Positions 19,517 through 31,796 of a stretch of DNA of 64,000 nucleotides are shown in pieces. Under the pieces are notes generated by a model. That model did not search any database, was not told the DNA's origin, and saw only the letters and a list, made by a program, of their open reading frames with translations. Origin of the DNA: Paeniglutamicibacter kerguelensis (GTDB taxonomy: Bacteria; Actinomycetota; Actinomycetes; Actinomycetales; Micrococcaceae). The translations under genes were made by a program, and so were the position numbers. Location of the stretch: contig NZ_JAGIOF010000001.1 in assembly GCF_017876535.1 (NCBI RefSeq), positions 1,674,001 to 1,738,000 of the forward strand, written 5' to 3'. Each line of letters starts with the position of its first letter. Position 1 is the first letter of the stretch.

Positions 19517-19899
19517 GGCATCCTCCTGGAGGTTGTTCCATAAATATTGTCCGGTCCCCGCCACACGGCCACGTTCACCGTGGCGCAGGCCCTATACACA
19601 GTGGACACCTGCCGCTGGTCAAAAGCAATAACGAGCGACCCGAAAATCGACTCCCACTGGCGGGTTCGGCTCGTCGCCGGTACTGCACGGACGGATGCCG
19701 GAACTCGGGCGAAAGAGGCCACAAACCATCGCCGGATGCCGCCGGCGGCTCCCCCGTCGTTGACACCTCGTGCACGCGGTTCTACCTTCTGTCGTAAGGG
19801 AACGGCCCTTGGAGCGCAGCCGGTCCGCGTATAGCCGCGGGTGTACGGCGGCGTCCCCGTGCAGGGAGGCCAACCCGGGGCCCCGGCAGGAGGGGACAA
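19517..19899. other. Divergent intergenic region
   Basis: 383 bases between the leftward DUF2188 gene and the rightward exporter gene. Only short unsupported frames. Promoters for both genes must lie here, but no clear -35/-10 pair stands out. Confidence 0.5.
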
Positions 19900-21330
19900 A
19901 TGGAACGCCGCATGACTTCACATGAACGGGTGGTCCTGTGGGTGGCGATCCTGGCCTCCTTCGTGGCGTTTCTCGACGGGTCGATCGTCAACGTGGCGTT
20001 GCCGGCCATCGCCTCGGACCTCGGCGGCGGACTGGCCCTCCAGCAGTGGGTGCTTGACGGTTATCTGCTGACCCTCGGCTCGCTGATCCTTGTGGCAGGC
20101 GCCCTCTCCGATGCATACGGCCGCGTCCGGGTGCTGCGGACCGGGCTGCTGCTGTTCGGCGCGGCTTCCCTTCTGTGCGCCATGGCGCCCTCGGGCCCGG
20201 TGCTGGTTGTGGCGCGGCTGCTCCAGGGCGCCGCGGCGGCCCTGCTGGTGCCCAGTTCGCTGGCGCTGATCACCTCCACCTTCAAGGAGGAGCCCCGTGC
20301 CAGGGCCATCGGCCTGTGGACGGGGTGGACCGGCACGGCATTCATCGTCGGCCCGCTGCTTGGCGGGGTGCTGGTCGACACCATCGGCTGGCGCTGGGTC
20401 TTTGGCATCAACGTGGTGCCGATCGCCGCGACCATGGCGCTGCTGGCCAGGCTGCACGACCCGGCGCACGGGACCGGGGGCGCCCACGTCGATATCCCGG
20501 GCGCACTGCTTGCGGCACTCGGTCTGGCGGGAACCGTCTTTGCGTTGATCATGCAGGGCACGCTGGGCTGGAACAGCCCGCTGGTGCTGGTGCCCTTCGT
20601 CGCGGGGCTGGTTTGCCTGGCCGGCTTCATCTGGTGGCAGGCGCGCGCCAAACACCCCATGATGCCGCTGGGGCTGTTCCGGATCCGGAACTTCGGCGTC
20701 GGCAACCTTGCCACGGCCTCGATCTACGCCGGCCTGTCGCTGGGGATGTTCATCATCCCGATTTTCCTGCAGGAGGTTGCCGGGTTCTCCGCCCTGGCCG
20801 CGGGTTTGGCCACGCTCCCGCTGACCATCATGTCGCTGAGCTTCTCCGCCCTGTTCGGCACGCTGGCCGGGAAGCACGGACCGCGCCTGTTCATGGCGCT
20901 CGGGCCGCTGCTGGCCGGGTGCGGGTTCCTGCTGATGCTCACGTCCCGGGAACCGCTGGATTACTGGTGGCAGATCCTGCCCGGGGTGGTGCTGTTCGGG
21001 TTGGGCCTGTCGGTCACGGTGGCGCCGCTGACCGCGGCAGTGCTGGGGTCAATCGCGGCGGACCGCAGCGGCATCGGATCGGCCATCAACAATGCCGTGG
21101 CCCGCGTTGCGGGGTTGGTTTCCGTCGCGGCCACGGGCACGATCGTCGGAGCCACCCTGGACTACGCTTCCTTCCACAGGGTCTTGCTTGTCACGGCGGC
21201 GCTCCTGTTTGCGGGCTCCGCGATCTCCGCGATCGGCATCCGCAACCTGCCCGTGCCGGCCCCGCCCGTTGCGCCGGAGGCCGCGGCGGCCTGCCACGAC
21301 CGGAACGTCAACGGGGGAACCAAGCCCTGA
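19900..21330 (+). CDS. MFS drug exporter, DHA2 (EmrB/QacA) type
   Basis: A 476-residue major-facilitator protein with about 14 hydrophobic segments. Diagnostic pieces are FLDGSIVNVALPAIASDL (motif D1-like), GALSDAYGRVRVL (motif A) and LQGAAAALLVPSSLALI (motif B/C region). The family exports drugs, dyes or other amphiphiles by proton antiport; the substrate is not predictable. ATG 19900 and ATG 19912 are both possible; GGAGGGG lies close before the first. No regulator gene of TetR or MarR type adjoins it. The gene is convergent with degV. Confidence 0.92.
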   Translation: MERRMTSHERVVLWVAILASFVAFLDGSIVNVALPAIASDLGGGLALQQWVLDGYLLTLGSLILVAGALSDAYGRVRVLRTGLLLFGAASLLCAMAPSGPVLVVARLLQGAAAALLVPSSLALITSTFKEEPRARAIGLWTGWTGTAFIVGPLLGGVLVDTIGWRWVFGINVVPIAATMALLARLHDPAHGTGGAHVDIPGALLAALGLAGTVFALIMQGTLGWNSPLVLVPFVAGLVCLAGFIWWQARAKHPMMPLGLFRIRNFGVGNLATASIYAGLSLGMFIIPIFLQEVAGFSALAAGLATLPLTIMSLSFSALFGTLAGKHGPRLFMALGPLLAGCGFLLMLTSREPLDYWWQILPGVVLFGLGLSVTVAPLTAAVLGSIAADRSGIGSAINNAVARVAGLVSVAATGTIVGATLDYASFHRVLLVTAALLFAGSAISAIGIRNLPVPAPPVAPEAAAACHDRNVNGGTKP

Positions 21331-21354
21331 GCAAGCATCGCCCTGCGCGCAACC

Positions 21355-22434
21355 CTACTCCTGGGTCGCCGCCGGAACCTCCGGGCGCAGCGCGGTCCCG
21401 GAATCCCCGCCGTGCTTGGGCCGCTGCTCCCGGCGCGGTTTGGCCGCGTCCGGTCCGGGCGGTCGGGGCGCGGTTCCGCCGCCGATGGCGACGGCCAGCA
21501 CGCCGGCTCCGGTGTGCGCGCCCAGCACCGCAGGGACGGGAACGGCCAGGACCTCGAAGCGAGAGGCGCCGGCAAGTTCCTGCACGATTTCCTCGGCGGC
21601 GGCATCGTTGCCGAAGTAGTGCACGGCAAGGCGCACCTCGGGGCCGCGCGCGGCGGCCTCCTCGCGGGCTATCGCGACCAGCCGGGCCAGGGTGCGGGAC
21701 TGCGTCCTGACCTTTTCGTGGGCGATGACGTGCCCGTCGCAGACGCTCAGGATCGGCTTCACGTTCAACAGGGTACCCAGCACCGAGGCCATCGTGCCGA
21801 TCCGCCCGCCGCGGCGCAACTGTTCAAGGGAGGGCACGGCAAAAAACACGTGGTTTTCCGCTGCGCGGCCCGCCATGTCCACCAGTTCCTCGAGGCCGGC
21901 ACCGGCGCCGGCCGCCTCGACGACGTCCATCACCGCAAAGCCCTCGGCGAGGGCGACGGTGAGCGAGTCGACGACGGTGACCGGGACCGGGGACTGCGGC
22001 GCCGCCAGGCGGGCGGCCTCCACGGTGCCGGAGAGCGAGCCGGAGAGGTGGATGGAGATGATCCGCTTGACCCCCGCGGCGGCAAGCTCCTGGTAGGCGC
22101 GCAGCATTTGGCCGGGCGCCGGGCGCGAGGTGCGCACGGACTTGCCCATGGCCAAACCGAGGGCGAGTTCGTGCGGCACGTCGTCGGTGCCCTCGGAGTA
22201 GATCTGGTGGTCGATCATCACCGGCATGGGCACCACCCGCAGGTAGCGCCCGTGGGCCTTGGCCCAGTCGGCCGGAAGGGCCGCCGCCGAATCGGTGACA
22301 ACCCCGACGGGGATGAATCCGCGCCCGCCCGGACCGCCGTGTTCGGGGCGGTCCATCCGCTGGCGCAATTTGTCCACCCAACCGCCGGTGCGTGTCTGCC
22401 ACGGCGGTCGGACGGGCAACTGGTCTGGATCCAT
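21355..22434 (-). CDS. DegV family fatty-acid-binding protein
   Basis: A 359-residue DegV protein. The family binds fatty acids, in Gram-positives often as FakB donating to the FakA kinase. Landmarks are VVTDSAAALP, the TSRPAPGQML loop, IISIHLSGSLSGTVEAA and RRGGRIG. N-terminal (1-40) and C-terminal extensions (Pro/Arg-rich, after 330) are specific to this lineage. No fakA gene is next to it. It lies 22 bases after the leuS stop, so it is probably co-transcribed with leuS. Confidence 0.9.
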   Translation of the reverse strand: MDPDQLPVRPPWQTRTGGWVDKLRQRMDRPEHGGPGGRGFIPVGVVTDSAAALPADWAKAHGRYLRVVPMPVMIDHQIYSEGTDDVPHELALGLAMGKSVRTSRPAPGQMLRAYQELAAAGVKRIISIHLSGSLSGTVEAARLAAPQSPVPVTVVDSLTVALAEGFAVMDVVEAAGAGAGLEELVDMAGRAAENHVFFAVPSLEQLRRGGRIGTMASVLGTLLNVKPILSVCDGHVIAHEKVRTQSRTLARLVAIAREEAAARGPEVRLAVHYFGNDAAAEEIVQELAGASRFEVLAVPVPAVLGAHTGAGVLAVAIGGGTAPRPPGPDAAKPRREQRPKHGGDSGTALRPEVPAATQE

Positions 22435-22456
22435 ATGGTTAGGCTACAGCCCCTGA

Positions 22457-24973
<2,517 letters not shown>

Positions 24974-25070
24974 TATCGTGTTTCGCCTTCTTATAATCGT
25001 GCGCGTATGCGGGAACGTTCCCGGTTCGCCGGGCCGCCTGTGCGCCGGATCGAAAGACCCCGTGACACAC

Positions 25071-25094
25071 AAAAGCCCCTTGCATGCAAGGGGC
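25071..25094 (-). terminator. Terminator-like hairpin in leuS leader
   Basis: On the minus strand GCCCCTTGCATGCAAGGGGC is a perfect 20-base palindrome followed directly by TTTTG. It lies about 100 bases upstream of leuS and downstream of the glpK terminator, so it could be a second glpK terminator or an attenuator for leuS. Confidence 0.7.
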
Positions 25095-25096
25095 GG

Positions 25097-25120
25097 CCGT
25101 ATGGGGTGTTACCCATACGG
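25097..25120 (-). repeat. Second hairpin in leuS leader
   Basis: CCGTATGGG and CCCATACGG form a nine-base-pair stem directly ahead of the terminator-like hairpin on the minus strand. Confidence 0.65.
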
Positions 25121-25167
25121 CTAGGTTAGCAAGAGCTCAACGTTCATGTTCTGCATTCTACAGCAAG

Positions 25168-25210
25168 GCCCGGGCGTTGCCCCACTTCGTGGCGGGGTCA
25201 ACACCCGGGC
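25168..25210 (-). terminator. glpK terminator hairpin
   Basis: GCCCGGGTGTTG...CAACGCCCGGGC forms a long stem 41 bases past the glpK stop. Followed by CTTGCTGT rather than a clean T run. Confidence 0.75.
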
Positions 25211-25250
25211 ACCGGCTGCATGCTCGGCATGGTGCGGTTATTGCTGCCGC

Positions 25251-26765
25251 CTAGCGCACGTCCTCGTCAACCCAGTCGAAGGTGCGGGTGACGGCCTTCT
25301 GCCACAGGCGCATCTGGCGTTCGCGCTCCGCGGTGTCCATGCTCGGCTCCCAGCGCTTGTCCTCGGACCAGTTGGCCCGCAGCTCGCCCAGGTCGTTCCA
25401 GAACCCGACGGCCAGGCCCGCGGCGTAGGCGGCTCCCAACGCCGTGGTCTCGGTGACCTTGGGACGGATCACAGGCACGCCGAGCAGGTCCGCCTGGAAC
25501 TGCATGAGCTGGTCGTTGGCGACCATGCCGCCGTCGACCTTCAGCTCGGTCAGCGGAACGCCCGAGTCGGCGTTGACCGCATCGAGCACCTCGCGGGTCT
25601 GGAAGGCCGTGGACTCCAGGGCCGCGCGGGCGATGTGGTTCTTGTTTGCGTAACGGGTCAGCCCGACGATCGCGCCGCGGGCATCGGAGCGCCAGTACGG
25701 GGCAAAGAGCCCGGAGAACGCCGGCACGATGTACACGCCGCCGTTGTCGGACACGGTTGCCGCGAGGGTCTCGATCTCCGCCGAGGTGGCGATCATCCCG
25801 ATGTTGTCGCGCAGCCACTGGACCAGGGACCCCGCGACGGCGATCGAGCCCTCCAGCGCGTAGACCGGTGCCGCGTCGCCGAGCTTGTAGCCCAGGGTGG
25901 TCAGCAACCCGTTCTTGGAGCGCACGATCTCTTCGCCGGTGTTAAAGATCAGGAAGCAGCCGGTGCCGTAGGTGTTCTTGGCCTCGCCGGCGCCGAAGGC
26001 GGCCTGGCCGAACGTTGCCGCCTGCTGGTCGCCGAGGATGCCGGCGATCGGCACCTCGCGCAGCAGCTGCGAGGAGTGGACCTCGCCGTAGACCTCGGAG
26101 GAGGACTTGATTTCCGGCAGCATGCTGCGCGGAACGCCGAAGTCGGCGAGGATCTCGTCGTCCCAGGCGAGGGTTTCCAGGTCCATGAACATGGTGCGCG
26201 AGGCGTTGGTGACATCGGTGATGTGCACGCCGCCGTCGGTGCCGCCGGTCAGGTTCCAGGTCACCCAGGTGTCGGTGTTGCCGAAGAGCAGGTCCCCGGC
26301 CTCGGCGGCCTCGCGGGCGCCGTCGACGTGGTCGAGGATCCACTTGACCTTGGTGCCGGAGAAGTACGGCGCCAGCGGCAGGCCGACGCGTTCCTTGTAG
26401 CGGTCCACGCCCCCGTTGGCCGCGAGTTCCTCGACGATGTACTGGGTGCGGGTGTCCTGCCAGACGATGGCGTTGTAAACCGGAACGCCTGTCTTCTTGT
26501 TCCAGACCACCGATGTTTCACGCTGGTTGGTGATGCCGACGGCCGCAATGTCGTGGCGGGTCAGGTTTCCGGCGGCCAGGGCGACGGCGATGACTTCGCG
26601 CACGTTGTCCCAGATTTCGGTGGCGTTGTGCTCGACCCATCCCGCCTGCGGGAAGATCTGCTCGTGTTCCATCTGGCCCGTGGAAACGATGGTGCCTGCG
26701 TGGTCGAACACGATGGCACGGGAACTGGTGGTTCCCTGGTCAATGGCGATGACGTACTTGGACAT
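25251..26765 (-). CDS. glpK: Glycerol kinase
   Basis: A 504-residue FGGY-family kinase that phosphorylates glycerol to glycerol 3-phosphate with ATP. The N-terminus carries [14 protein letters not shown], followed by NQRET, the signature around [10 protein letters not shown] and the C-terminal [22 protein letters not shown] 26765 has AAAGGA upstream. It follows glpF after 125 bases that contain a hairpin, and the substrate enters through glpF while the product goes to glpD, so the three form a complete route into triose phosphate. Confidence 0.97.
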   Translation of the reverse strand: MSKYVIAIDQGTTSSRAIVFDHAGTIVSTGQMEHEQIFPQAGWVEHNATEIWDNVREVIAVALAAGNLTRHDIAAVGITNQRETSVVWNKKTGVPVYNAIVWQDTRTQYIVEELAANGGVDRYKERVGLPLAPYFSGTKVKWILDHVDGAREAAEAGDLLFGNTDTWVTWNLTGGTDGGVHITDVTNASRTMFMDLETLAWDDEILADFGVPRSMLPEIKSSSEVYGEVHSSQLLREVPIAGILGDQQAATFGQAAFGAGEAKNTYGTGCFLIFNTGEEIVRSKNGLLTTLGYKLGDAAPVYALEGSIAVAGSLVQWLRDNIGMIATSAEIETLAATVSDNGGVYIVPAFSGLFAPYWRSDARGAIVGLTRYANKNHIARAALESTAFQTREVLDAVNADSGVPLTELKVDGGMVANDQLMQFQADLLGVPVIRPKVTETTALGAAYAAGLAVGFWNDLGELRANWSEDKRWEPSMDTAERERQMRLWQKAVTRTFDWVDEDVR

Positions 26766-26812
26766 GCTGGTGGGGTCCTTTCAACGTCGGGCCCTGGGCC
26801 CGGTTGCGGGTT

Positions 26813-26841
26813 CCGTGCTCCCCGAGGGTCGGGGAGCACGG
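26813..26841 (-). terminator. Hairpin between glpF and glpK
   Basis: CCGTGCTCCCCGA-GGG-TCGGGGAGCACGG, a perfect 13-base-pair stem between the two genes. It may reduce or process the transcript between glpF and glpK. Confidence 0.7.
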
Positions 26842-26890
26842 CGGGGACTGCTGTGGTTTGTTGCGAAGAAGCCGTGGCTTGCCACGCGGG

Positions 26891-27619
26891 TTAGAACAGG
26901 ACTGCGGCGCTCAGGCCGCCGATGACGCCGCCGATCAGCGGGCCGACGACCGGCACCCAGGAGTAGGACCAGTCGCTGGAACCCTTGCCCTTGATCGGGA
27001 GCAGCGCATGGATGATGCGCGGGCCGAGGTCACGCGCCGGGTTGATGGCGTACCCGGTCGGACCACCGAGCGAGGCGCCGATGCCGACGACCAGCAGGGC
27101 GACCGCCAGTGGGCCAAGTTGGTGCGGCGTCTTGCCCAGGCCGGCAATCACGAAGACGAGCACGAAGGTGCCGATGATCTCTGTGACCAGGTTCCAACCG
27201 TAGGAGCGGATGGCAGGGCCGGTGGAGAAGACGGCAAGCTTCAGCCCTGCATCTTCCTCCGCGTCGAAGTGCTGCTTGTAGGCCAGGTAGCACAGGACCG
27301 CGCCGATCATGGCGCCGAGCATCTGCGCGGTCCAATACATGAGGACCACGATGAAGGTCTTGGGAATGCCCGGACCGAACTCGGGGACATCGGGATTGAC
27401 CCACAGGCCGACGGTGACCGCCGGGTTCAGGTGCGCACCCGAGGCGGCCGCGATGAAGACGCCGGAGAAGACCGCAAGGCCCCATCCCCAGTTGATCATC
27501 AGGAATCCGCCGCCCAACCCCTTGGATTTGGCCAACACCACGTTGGCAACGACACCGCCGCCCATCAAGAGCAACAGCATCGTGCCGAGCATCTCGGCGA
27601 TGAATGCGTTTAGGGACAT
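26891..27619 (-). CDS. glpF: Glycerol uptake facilitator (aquaglyceroporin)
   Basis: A 242-residue MIP-family channel with six transmembrane segments and both pore signatures, HLNPAVT and AINPARD. The second motif followed by Asp (NPARD) is typical of glycerol-conducting members as opposed to strict water channels. It is encoded directly ahead of glpK and downstream of glpD. ATG 27619 has GAGG a few bases upstream. The length is slightly below the 260-280 common in glycerol facilitators. Confidence 0.95.
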   Translation of the reverse strand: MSLNAFIAEMLGTMLLLLMGGGVVANVVLAKSKGLGGGFLMINWGWGLAVFSGVFIAAASGAHLNPAVTVGLWVNPDVPEFGPGIPKTFIVVLMYWTAQMLGAMIGAVLCYLAYKQHFDAEEDAGLKLAVFSTGPAIRSYGWNLVTEIIGTFVLVFVIAGLGKTPHQLGPLAVALLVVGIGASLGGPTGYAINPARDLGPRIIHALLPIKGKGSSDWSYSWVPVVGPLIGGVIGGLSAAVLF

Positions 27620-27762
27620 GGTTCAACCTCTTTCGTGTGTGAGTGAAAAACATGGCGTGAATTTCTTGCAACAGCTTCCAGCCGGAGCCCGGCCGAAAGG
27701 CGGCCCCTCGAGCTGAAATTCCCCTACTGACGTGAGCTTAATCACAAACGCTTTTGGGCACA

Positions 27763-27792
27763 CTTTACCCACGTTCTAAAACGTGGGTAAAG
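27763..27792 (-). terminator. Hairpin between glpD and glpF
   Basis: CTTTACCCACGTT-CTAA-AACGTGGGTAAAG, a 13-base-pair perfect stem in the 220-base gap. Candidate terminator for glpD, or an operator-like dyad ahead of glpF. Confidence 0.65.
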
Positions 27793-27838
27793 GGGTAGAT
27801 GGAAACTAAAAGGTGAGGTGAAGCGCAGGTCCCGGGGT

Positions 27839-29551
27839 TTAGGCGCCGGCGGGGGCGAAGCGCACCCCGTGTTCCTGTTCCAGGACCCGGGTGCATTCGG
27901 TGACCTGTGCTTCGATTTCGGCGGCGTCCCAGCCCAGGACCGGGGCGAGGATCCCGGCGCAGACGGCCATGAGCTCCGGGGTCACCAGGCCGCGGAACGC
28001 CAGGGAGGTTCGCCTGATGAACAGGTCGACGAGCGTGCCGATCTGTTCGTGTTCGGCCAGGTAGACCAGTTCGGCCGCGGAAAGTTCCGCGCATTCGGCC
28101 AGCACGGGATCGTTGACCCCGATGGCATCAAGCACCGTGTCGGCGCGGCTGCCGTAGCGAACGAGCAGCACCTCGAGGCGCTCCCGCGGTGCACGGTCGG
28201 CGCGGGCAGCCAGCCAGGCGTTTTTCTCTTGGGTGCTTCGCGGGTAGTTCTTGCCGCCGCCGATCGCCACGCCGCGGGTGCTTTGCACCTCGGTGACGCC
28301 GAGCTCGGCAAGGACCTTGCCGCCAAGGGTTTCGGCCAGCGCGCGGAAGGTCGTCCACTTGCCGCCGACCAGCGAGAGCATGACCGAATTGTCTTCCAGC
28401 TCCGTGCGCTCCACGCGGTAGTCGCGGGAGACGAATCCCGGGGCCGTGTCGTCGTGGCGCGGCAGCGGGCGGACGCCGGAGAACTTGTAGACGATCTCAT
28501 TCTCGGTGACGCGGATGCGCGGGAAAACGTGGTGGACCAAGTCGAAGAAGTACTGCACCTCGGCGTCCGTGCAGCGTGCGGGCACGCTCATGTCCGCGTC
28601 GATGTCGGTGGTTCCCACCAGGACGCGGTCCCCCATCGGGTAGATCAGCACGATGCGGCCGTCGCTGTGCTCGAAGAAGATCTCTCGGCCGGCGGTTGCG
28701 GCAAGCAGTTCGGGGTGGTCCAGCACGATGTGGCTGCCCTTGGTGCCGCCCATGAACTTGCTGGGGCTGCCGATGGCCTGGTTGGTCAGGTCGACCCAGG
28801 CGCCTGTGGCGTTCACGACTACCTGCGCGTCGAAATCGAATTCCTCGCCGCTGAGCTCGTCGCGCAGGCGGACCCCCTGGGCGCCGTGGCCCACCAGGGA
28901 CACGTAGTTGCTGGCCCGGGCGTTGGGGTTGGCGTGCAGCCCGTCGCGCAGGACATCGAGGGTGAGCCGCTCGGGGTTGTGCACCGAGGCATCGAAGTAG
29001 GTCGCCGTGTACTTCACGTCGTCGCGCATCTGCGGCAGCTCGGCCAGCGAGGCCTTGGCCCCGCGGAACTTGTGCCACGGGGTGTTGCGCTTGGAGGCCC
29101 CGGCGCCGGCGAACAGGTCGTAGAGCACCAGTCCGGCCTTGATCAGCACGGCGCCGCGTTCGGTGGGCTTGCCGCTGCGGTGGGTCAGGAAACGCATGGG
29201 GGCCGAGAGGATGCCTGAGAACGTGGAGAAGATCGGGATCGTCGTCTGCAGCGGCTTGACGTAGTGCGGGGCGATCTCCAGCAGCGAGTTGCGCTCCTGC
29301 ACCGATTCGTGGACCAGGCGGAACTCGCCGTTTTCGAGGTAGCGGATGCCGCCGTGGATCATGTGCGAGGAGGCGCCCGAGGCGCCCTGGCAGTAGTCGC
29401 CCCTTTCGACCAGGGCAACGTCGACACCCTGCATGGCCAGGTAGCGGAACGTGGCGACCCCGTTGATGCCGCCACCCACTATCAGGACCTTGGCTCCCGG
29501 GCGCTCGCGCAAGGCGGCGAGTTGTGAACGATGTGGGGTTGCGGCTTCCAC
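27839..29551 (-). CDS. glpD: Glycerol-3-phosphate dehydrogenase, FAD-dependent
   Basis: A 570-residue flavoenzyme that oxidises glycerol 3-phosphate to dihydroxyacetone phosphate at the membrane, passing electrons to quinone. The FAD-binding Rossmann motif is VLIVGGGINGVATFRYL near residue 25, followed by GDYCQGASGASSHMIHGGIRYLE and the C-terminal DAO_C domain. I chose GTG 29551 (VEAATPHRS) with GGAAGGG upstream; the frame is open to 29809 but this covers the divergent promoter region. It leads the leftward glpD-glpF-glpK series and is divergent from the SorC-type regulator. Confidence 0.96.
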   Translation of the reverse strand: MEAATPHRSQLAALRERPGAKVLIVGGGINGVATFRYLAMQGVDVALVERGDYCQGASGASSHMIHGGIRYLENGEFRLVHESVQERNSLLEIAPHYVKPLQTTIPIFSTFSGILSAPMRFLTHRSGKPTERGAVLIKAGLVLYDLFAGAGASKRNTPWHKFRGAKASLAELPQMRDDVKYTATYFDASVHNPERLTLDVLRDGLHANPNARASNYVSLVGHGAQGVRLRDELSGEEFDFDAQVVVNATGAWVDLTNQAIGSPSKFMGGTKGSHIVLDHPELLAATAGREIFFEHSDGRIVLIYPMGDRVLVGTTDIDADMSVPARCTDAEVQYFFDLVHHVFPRIRVTENEIVYKFSGVRPLPRHDDTAPGFVSRDYRVERTELEDNSVMLSLVGGKWTTFRALAETLGGKVLAELGVTEVQSTRGVAIGGGKNYPRSTQEKNAWLAARADRAPRERLEVLLVRYGSRADTVLDAIGVNDPVLAECAELSAAELVYLAEHEQIGTLVDLFIRRTSLAFRGLVTPELMAVCAGILAPVLGWDAAEIEAQVTECTRVLEQEHGVRFAPAGA

Positions 29552-29764
29552 TGTGAGGCCCTTCCATGGTGCTGTAACGCGTGGCTCAAACTTCAAACAA
29601 CCCGGGAACAATCGGTTCACACCCCGGGGAATCCACTCTGGCACCGAAACCGAACAAGCAACAGTGCACAGACCTCCCCGGATGATCGCCAGCGGGCTCT
29701 GGGAGCCGCATTGCACCGGATACGAGCTAGTCTGGTCAGTGCAGAACACTCCCGTCAACCGAAA

Positions 29765-29778
29765 TGCACATATGTGCA
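29765..29778. promoter_or_regulatory. Candidate operator of the glp regulator
   Basis: TGCACATATGTGCA is a perfect 14-base palindrome in the glpD/regulator divergent region, 20 bases ahead of the regulator start codon. Its position suits control of both genes; binding by the adjacent SorC-type protein is inferred. Confidence 0.6.
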
Positions 29779-29797
29779 CGAAAGGCCGTTTCGGCAG

Positions 29798-30850
29798 ATG
29801 AAACAGCACCTAACCACCGACGTTTCACCAGCACCAGGTGCTCTAAACGTGCACGCGAAGCAACAGGCACTGCATCAGGCGCAGGTCGTTCCCCGCGAAC
29901 GCGACGCCCTGCGCGCGGCGCAGCTTTACTACCTGCAGCACCTGACCATGGAGTCGATCGCCCGCGAACTGGGCGTCTCACGCTCCACCGTGTCCCGGCT
30001 GCTCGGCCTGGCCCGGCGCACCGGCCTGGTGAACATCGAGATCAACGCCACCGGGGACAGGACCCCCGTGCTGGTGCGCGAACTCGAGCGCGTCTACGGA
30101 CTCCAGGTGTTTGTGGTTCCCACCGACGGGTCGCTCAGCGACAGCGAAATCCTCGAGCGCGTCTCCTCGCACGCCGCCCACGTGCTCAGCACCCTGATCT
30201 CCTCCGGCATGACGGTCGGCGTCGCCTGGGGTTCCACGGTGCAGGCGATGTCGACGGCGCTGAGCCGCAAGCCCACCCACGACACCGTGATCGTCCAGCT
30301 CAACGGCGCAGCGAACCCGCAAACCACCGGGCTGACCTACGCCTCGGACATCCTGCAGCGATTCGGGGCCGCGTTCACCGCACGCGTCGAGCAGTTCCCC
30401 GTCCCTGCGTTCTTCGACAGGGCCTCCACCCGCGAAGCCATGTGGCGCGAGGGATCGGTGCAGCGGGTACTGAAGATCCAGCGAAACATGACCCTGGCGG
30501 TCTTCAGTCTGGGCGCCACGGCGGCGGCCGTCCCCTCGCAGGTCTACCGGGGCGGCTACCTGACCCACGAGGAGGACCGCGCCCTGCGCGAACGCGGCGT
30601 GGTGGGCGACGTCGCCACCATGTTCTTCGACGCACACGGCAGCGACGAGGGCATCGAAATCAACGAGCGCGCCACCGGGCCCAGCCTGCAGACCCTGCGC
30701 GAGGTGCCTCGGCGTCTCTGCGTGGTCTCCGGGCGCGGAAAACTCACGGCCCTGCGCGGGGCCCTCGCCGGAGGGCTGGTCACCGACCTGGTGCTCGACG
30801 AGGGCACGGCGCTGGAACTGCTCAACTCCCCCGGGGCACCGGGCATCTAG
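29798..30850 (+). CDS. SorC family (sugar-binding) transcriptional regulator
   Basis: A 350-residue regulator. The N-terminal helix-turn-helix lies at about residues 45-75 (YLQHLTMESIARELGVSRST), followed by the SorC/CggR effector-binding domain (about 95-345) with the typical MTVGVAWGSTV, GAANPQTTGLTYASDILQRFG and ATGPSLQTL motifs. SorC proteins bind sugar phosphates or polyol derivatives; next to glpD-glpF-glpK a glycerol or glycerol-3-phosphate responsive role is likely. ATG 29798 is preceded by AAAGG. A 14-base palindrome sits just upstream and suggests autoregulation together with control of glpD. Confidence 0.88.
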   Translation: MKQHLTTDVSPAPGALNVHAKQQALHQAQVVPRERDALRAAQLYYLQHLTMESIARELGVSRSTVSRLLGLARRTGLVNIEINATGDRTPVLVRELERVYGLQVFVVPTDGSLSDSEILERVSSHAAHVLSTLISSGMTVGVAWGSTVQAMSTALSRKPTHDTVIVQLNGAANPQTTGLTYASDILQRFGAAFTARVEQFPVPAFFDRASTREAMWREGSVQRVLKIQRNMTLAVFSLGATAAAVPSQVYRGGYLTHEEDRALRERGVVGDVATMFFDAHGSDEGIEINERATGPSLQTLREVPRRLCVVSGRGKLTALRGALAGGLVTDLVLDEGTALELLNSPGAPGI

Positions 30851-30917
30851 ACGTGTCGGCACTCCTGTGACAGACGGGTGACGCCGGGAATGTGGGCCAA
30901 GGATGACGTGTTCGGCG

Positions 30918-31550
30918 CTATCGCCGGCCGGAAGCCTCAAAAGTCCGGCCTGCAGCCTTGACCAGGCCAAAGAGAAGCACGGACCCACGCGAGACCCACT
31001 GCACGACCGAATCGGTCCGGTAGCCGTGCAGTTTCATGAGGTTGTGGCACGCTGCGACAATCTTCCATTCCAGGGGCGCCTTCCAGCCCCCGCAGCAACA
31101 GGTACTTGCCCTGCCGGGCGTGGATCTGCCCGAAGACCGGCTCCACGAAGGCCTTGCACCTGGAATGGATCTTCTTCCCGATCTTGGTCTTCAGCTTCCG
31201 GGCCATTCGCTCACCGGCGGTGGCATTGGCAGGAATCCGGCCCCTCGGCGATGCGAGGATCGGGTGCCGTGTTTCATGCGGGCGGCGGAAATGGAGAACC
31301 CGGTGCCAGGCTCCGCTTTCAGGTCCCGCGCAATCTCCAGGTTCGCCTTCGAGCAGTACCCGGTGTCGACCAGCCACTTCCGTGGCATTTCGCCCGGGTT
31401 CTCAAGGTTTTTTCAACCATGGGATCCAATTCCCGGTAGTCGTTGGCTGCCTGGTTCATCTCCGCGGCGACGATGGCCTGGCCATTGTAGTTCGATGAGC
31501 CCAGCACCGAAGAGGCCATCTGCGGCCCGGAGACGAAGAGGCACCCATAC
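30918..31550 (-). pseudogene. Broken IS1182-like transposase
   Basis: Pieces of one DDE transposase lie in at least three minus-strand frames in the correct order: NYNGQAIVAAEMNQAANDY (about 31492-31402), KWLVDTGYCSKANLEIARDL (from about 31385), RMARKLKTKIGKKIHSRCKAFVEP followed by VFGQI (about 31206-31080), then WKIVAACHNLMKLHGYRTD to a stop at 30918. This order and the KAFVEPVFGQI signature fit the C-terminal half of IS1182-type transposases. At least three frameshifts inactivate it; the N-terminal half was not found. No clear terminal inverted repeats were seen. Confidence 0.85.
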
Positions 31551-31796
31551 CCCCAACACCCGGTGGCCACGCGGAGTCCCAGTCGATTCTCCGGCGTTTT
31601 ATGGATTCTTCGAATCGCCGTTTCCGAATGCTGCCCCATGCACCGAGTGGGCGTTTTCGTCGGGTCGTCGGGGCTTCGTGCCCGGCCCCTCGGAGGAAGG
31701 GCCCGGAAACGGCGGTGCCGGCGTCGGGCCGCAGGATCTCCGCGGACCGAAGCCGGCATCGCCGTTGCCGCCTTGCGGCCCGTATTGATTGGGACC

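Noticed and set aside
24974..25130. T-box or other known riboswitch ahead of leuS
   Set aside because: No T-box AGGGUGGNACCGCG-like sequence and no specifier-loop arrangement could be recognised; only hairpins remain.
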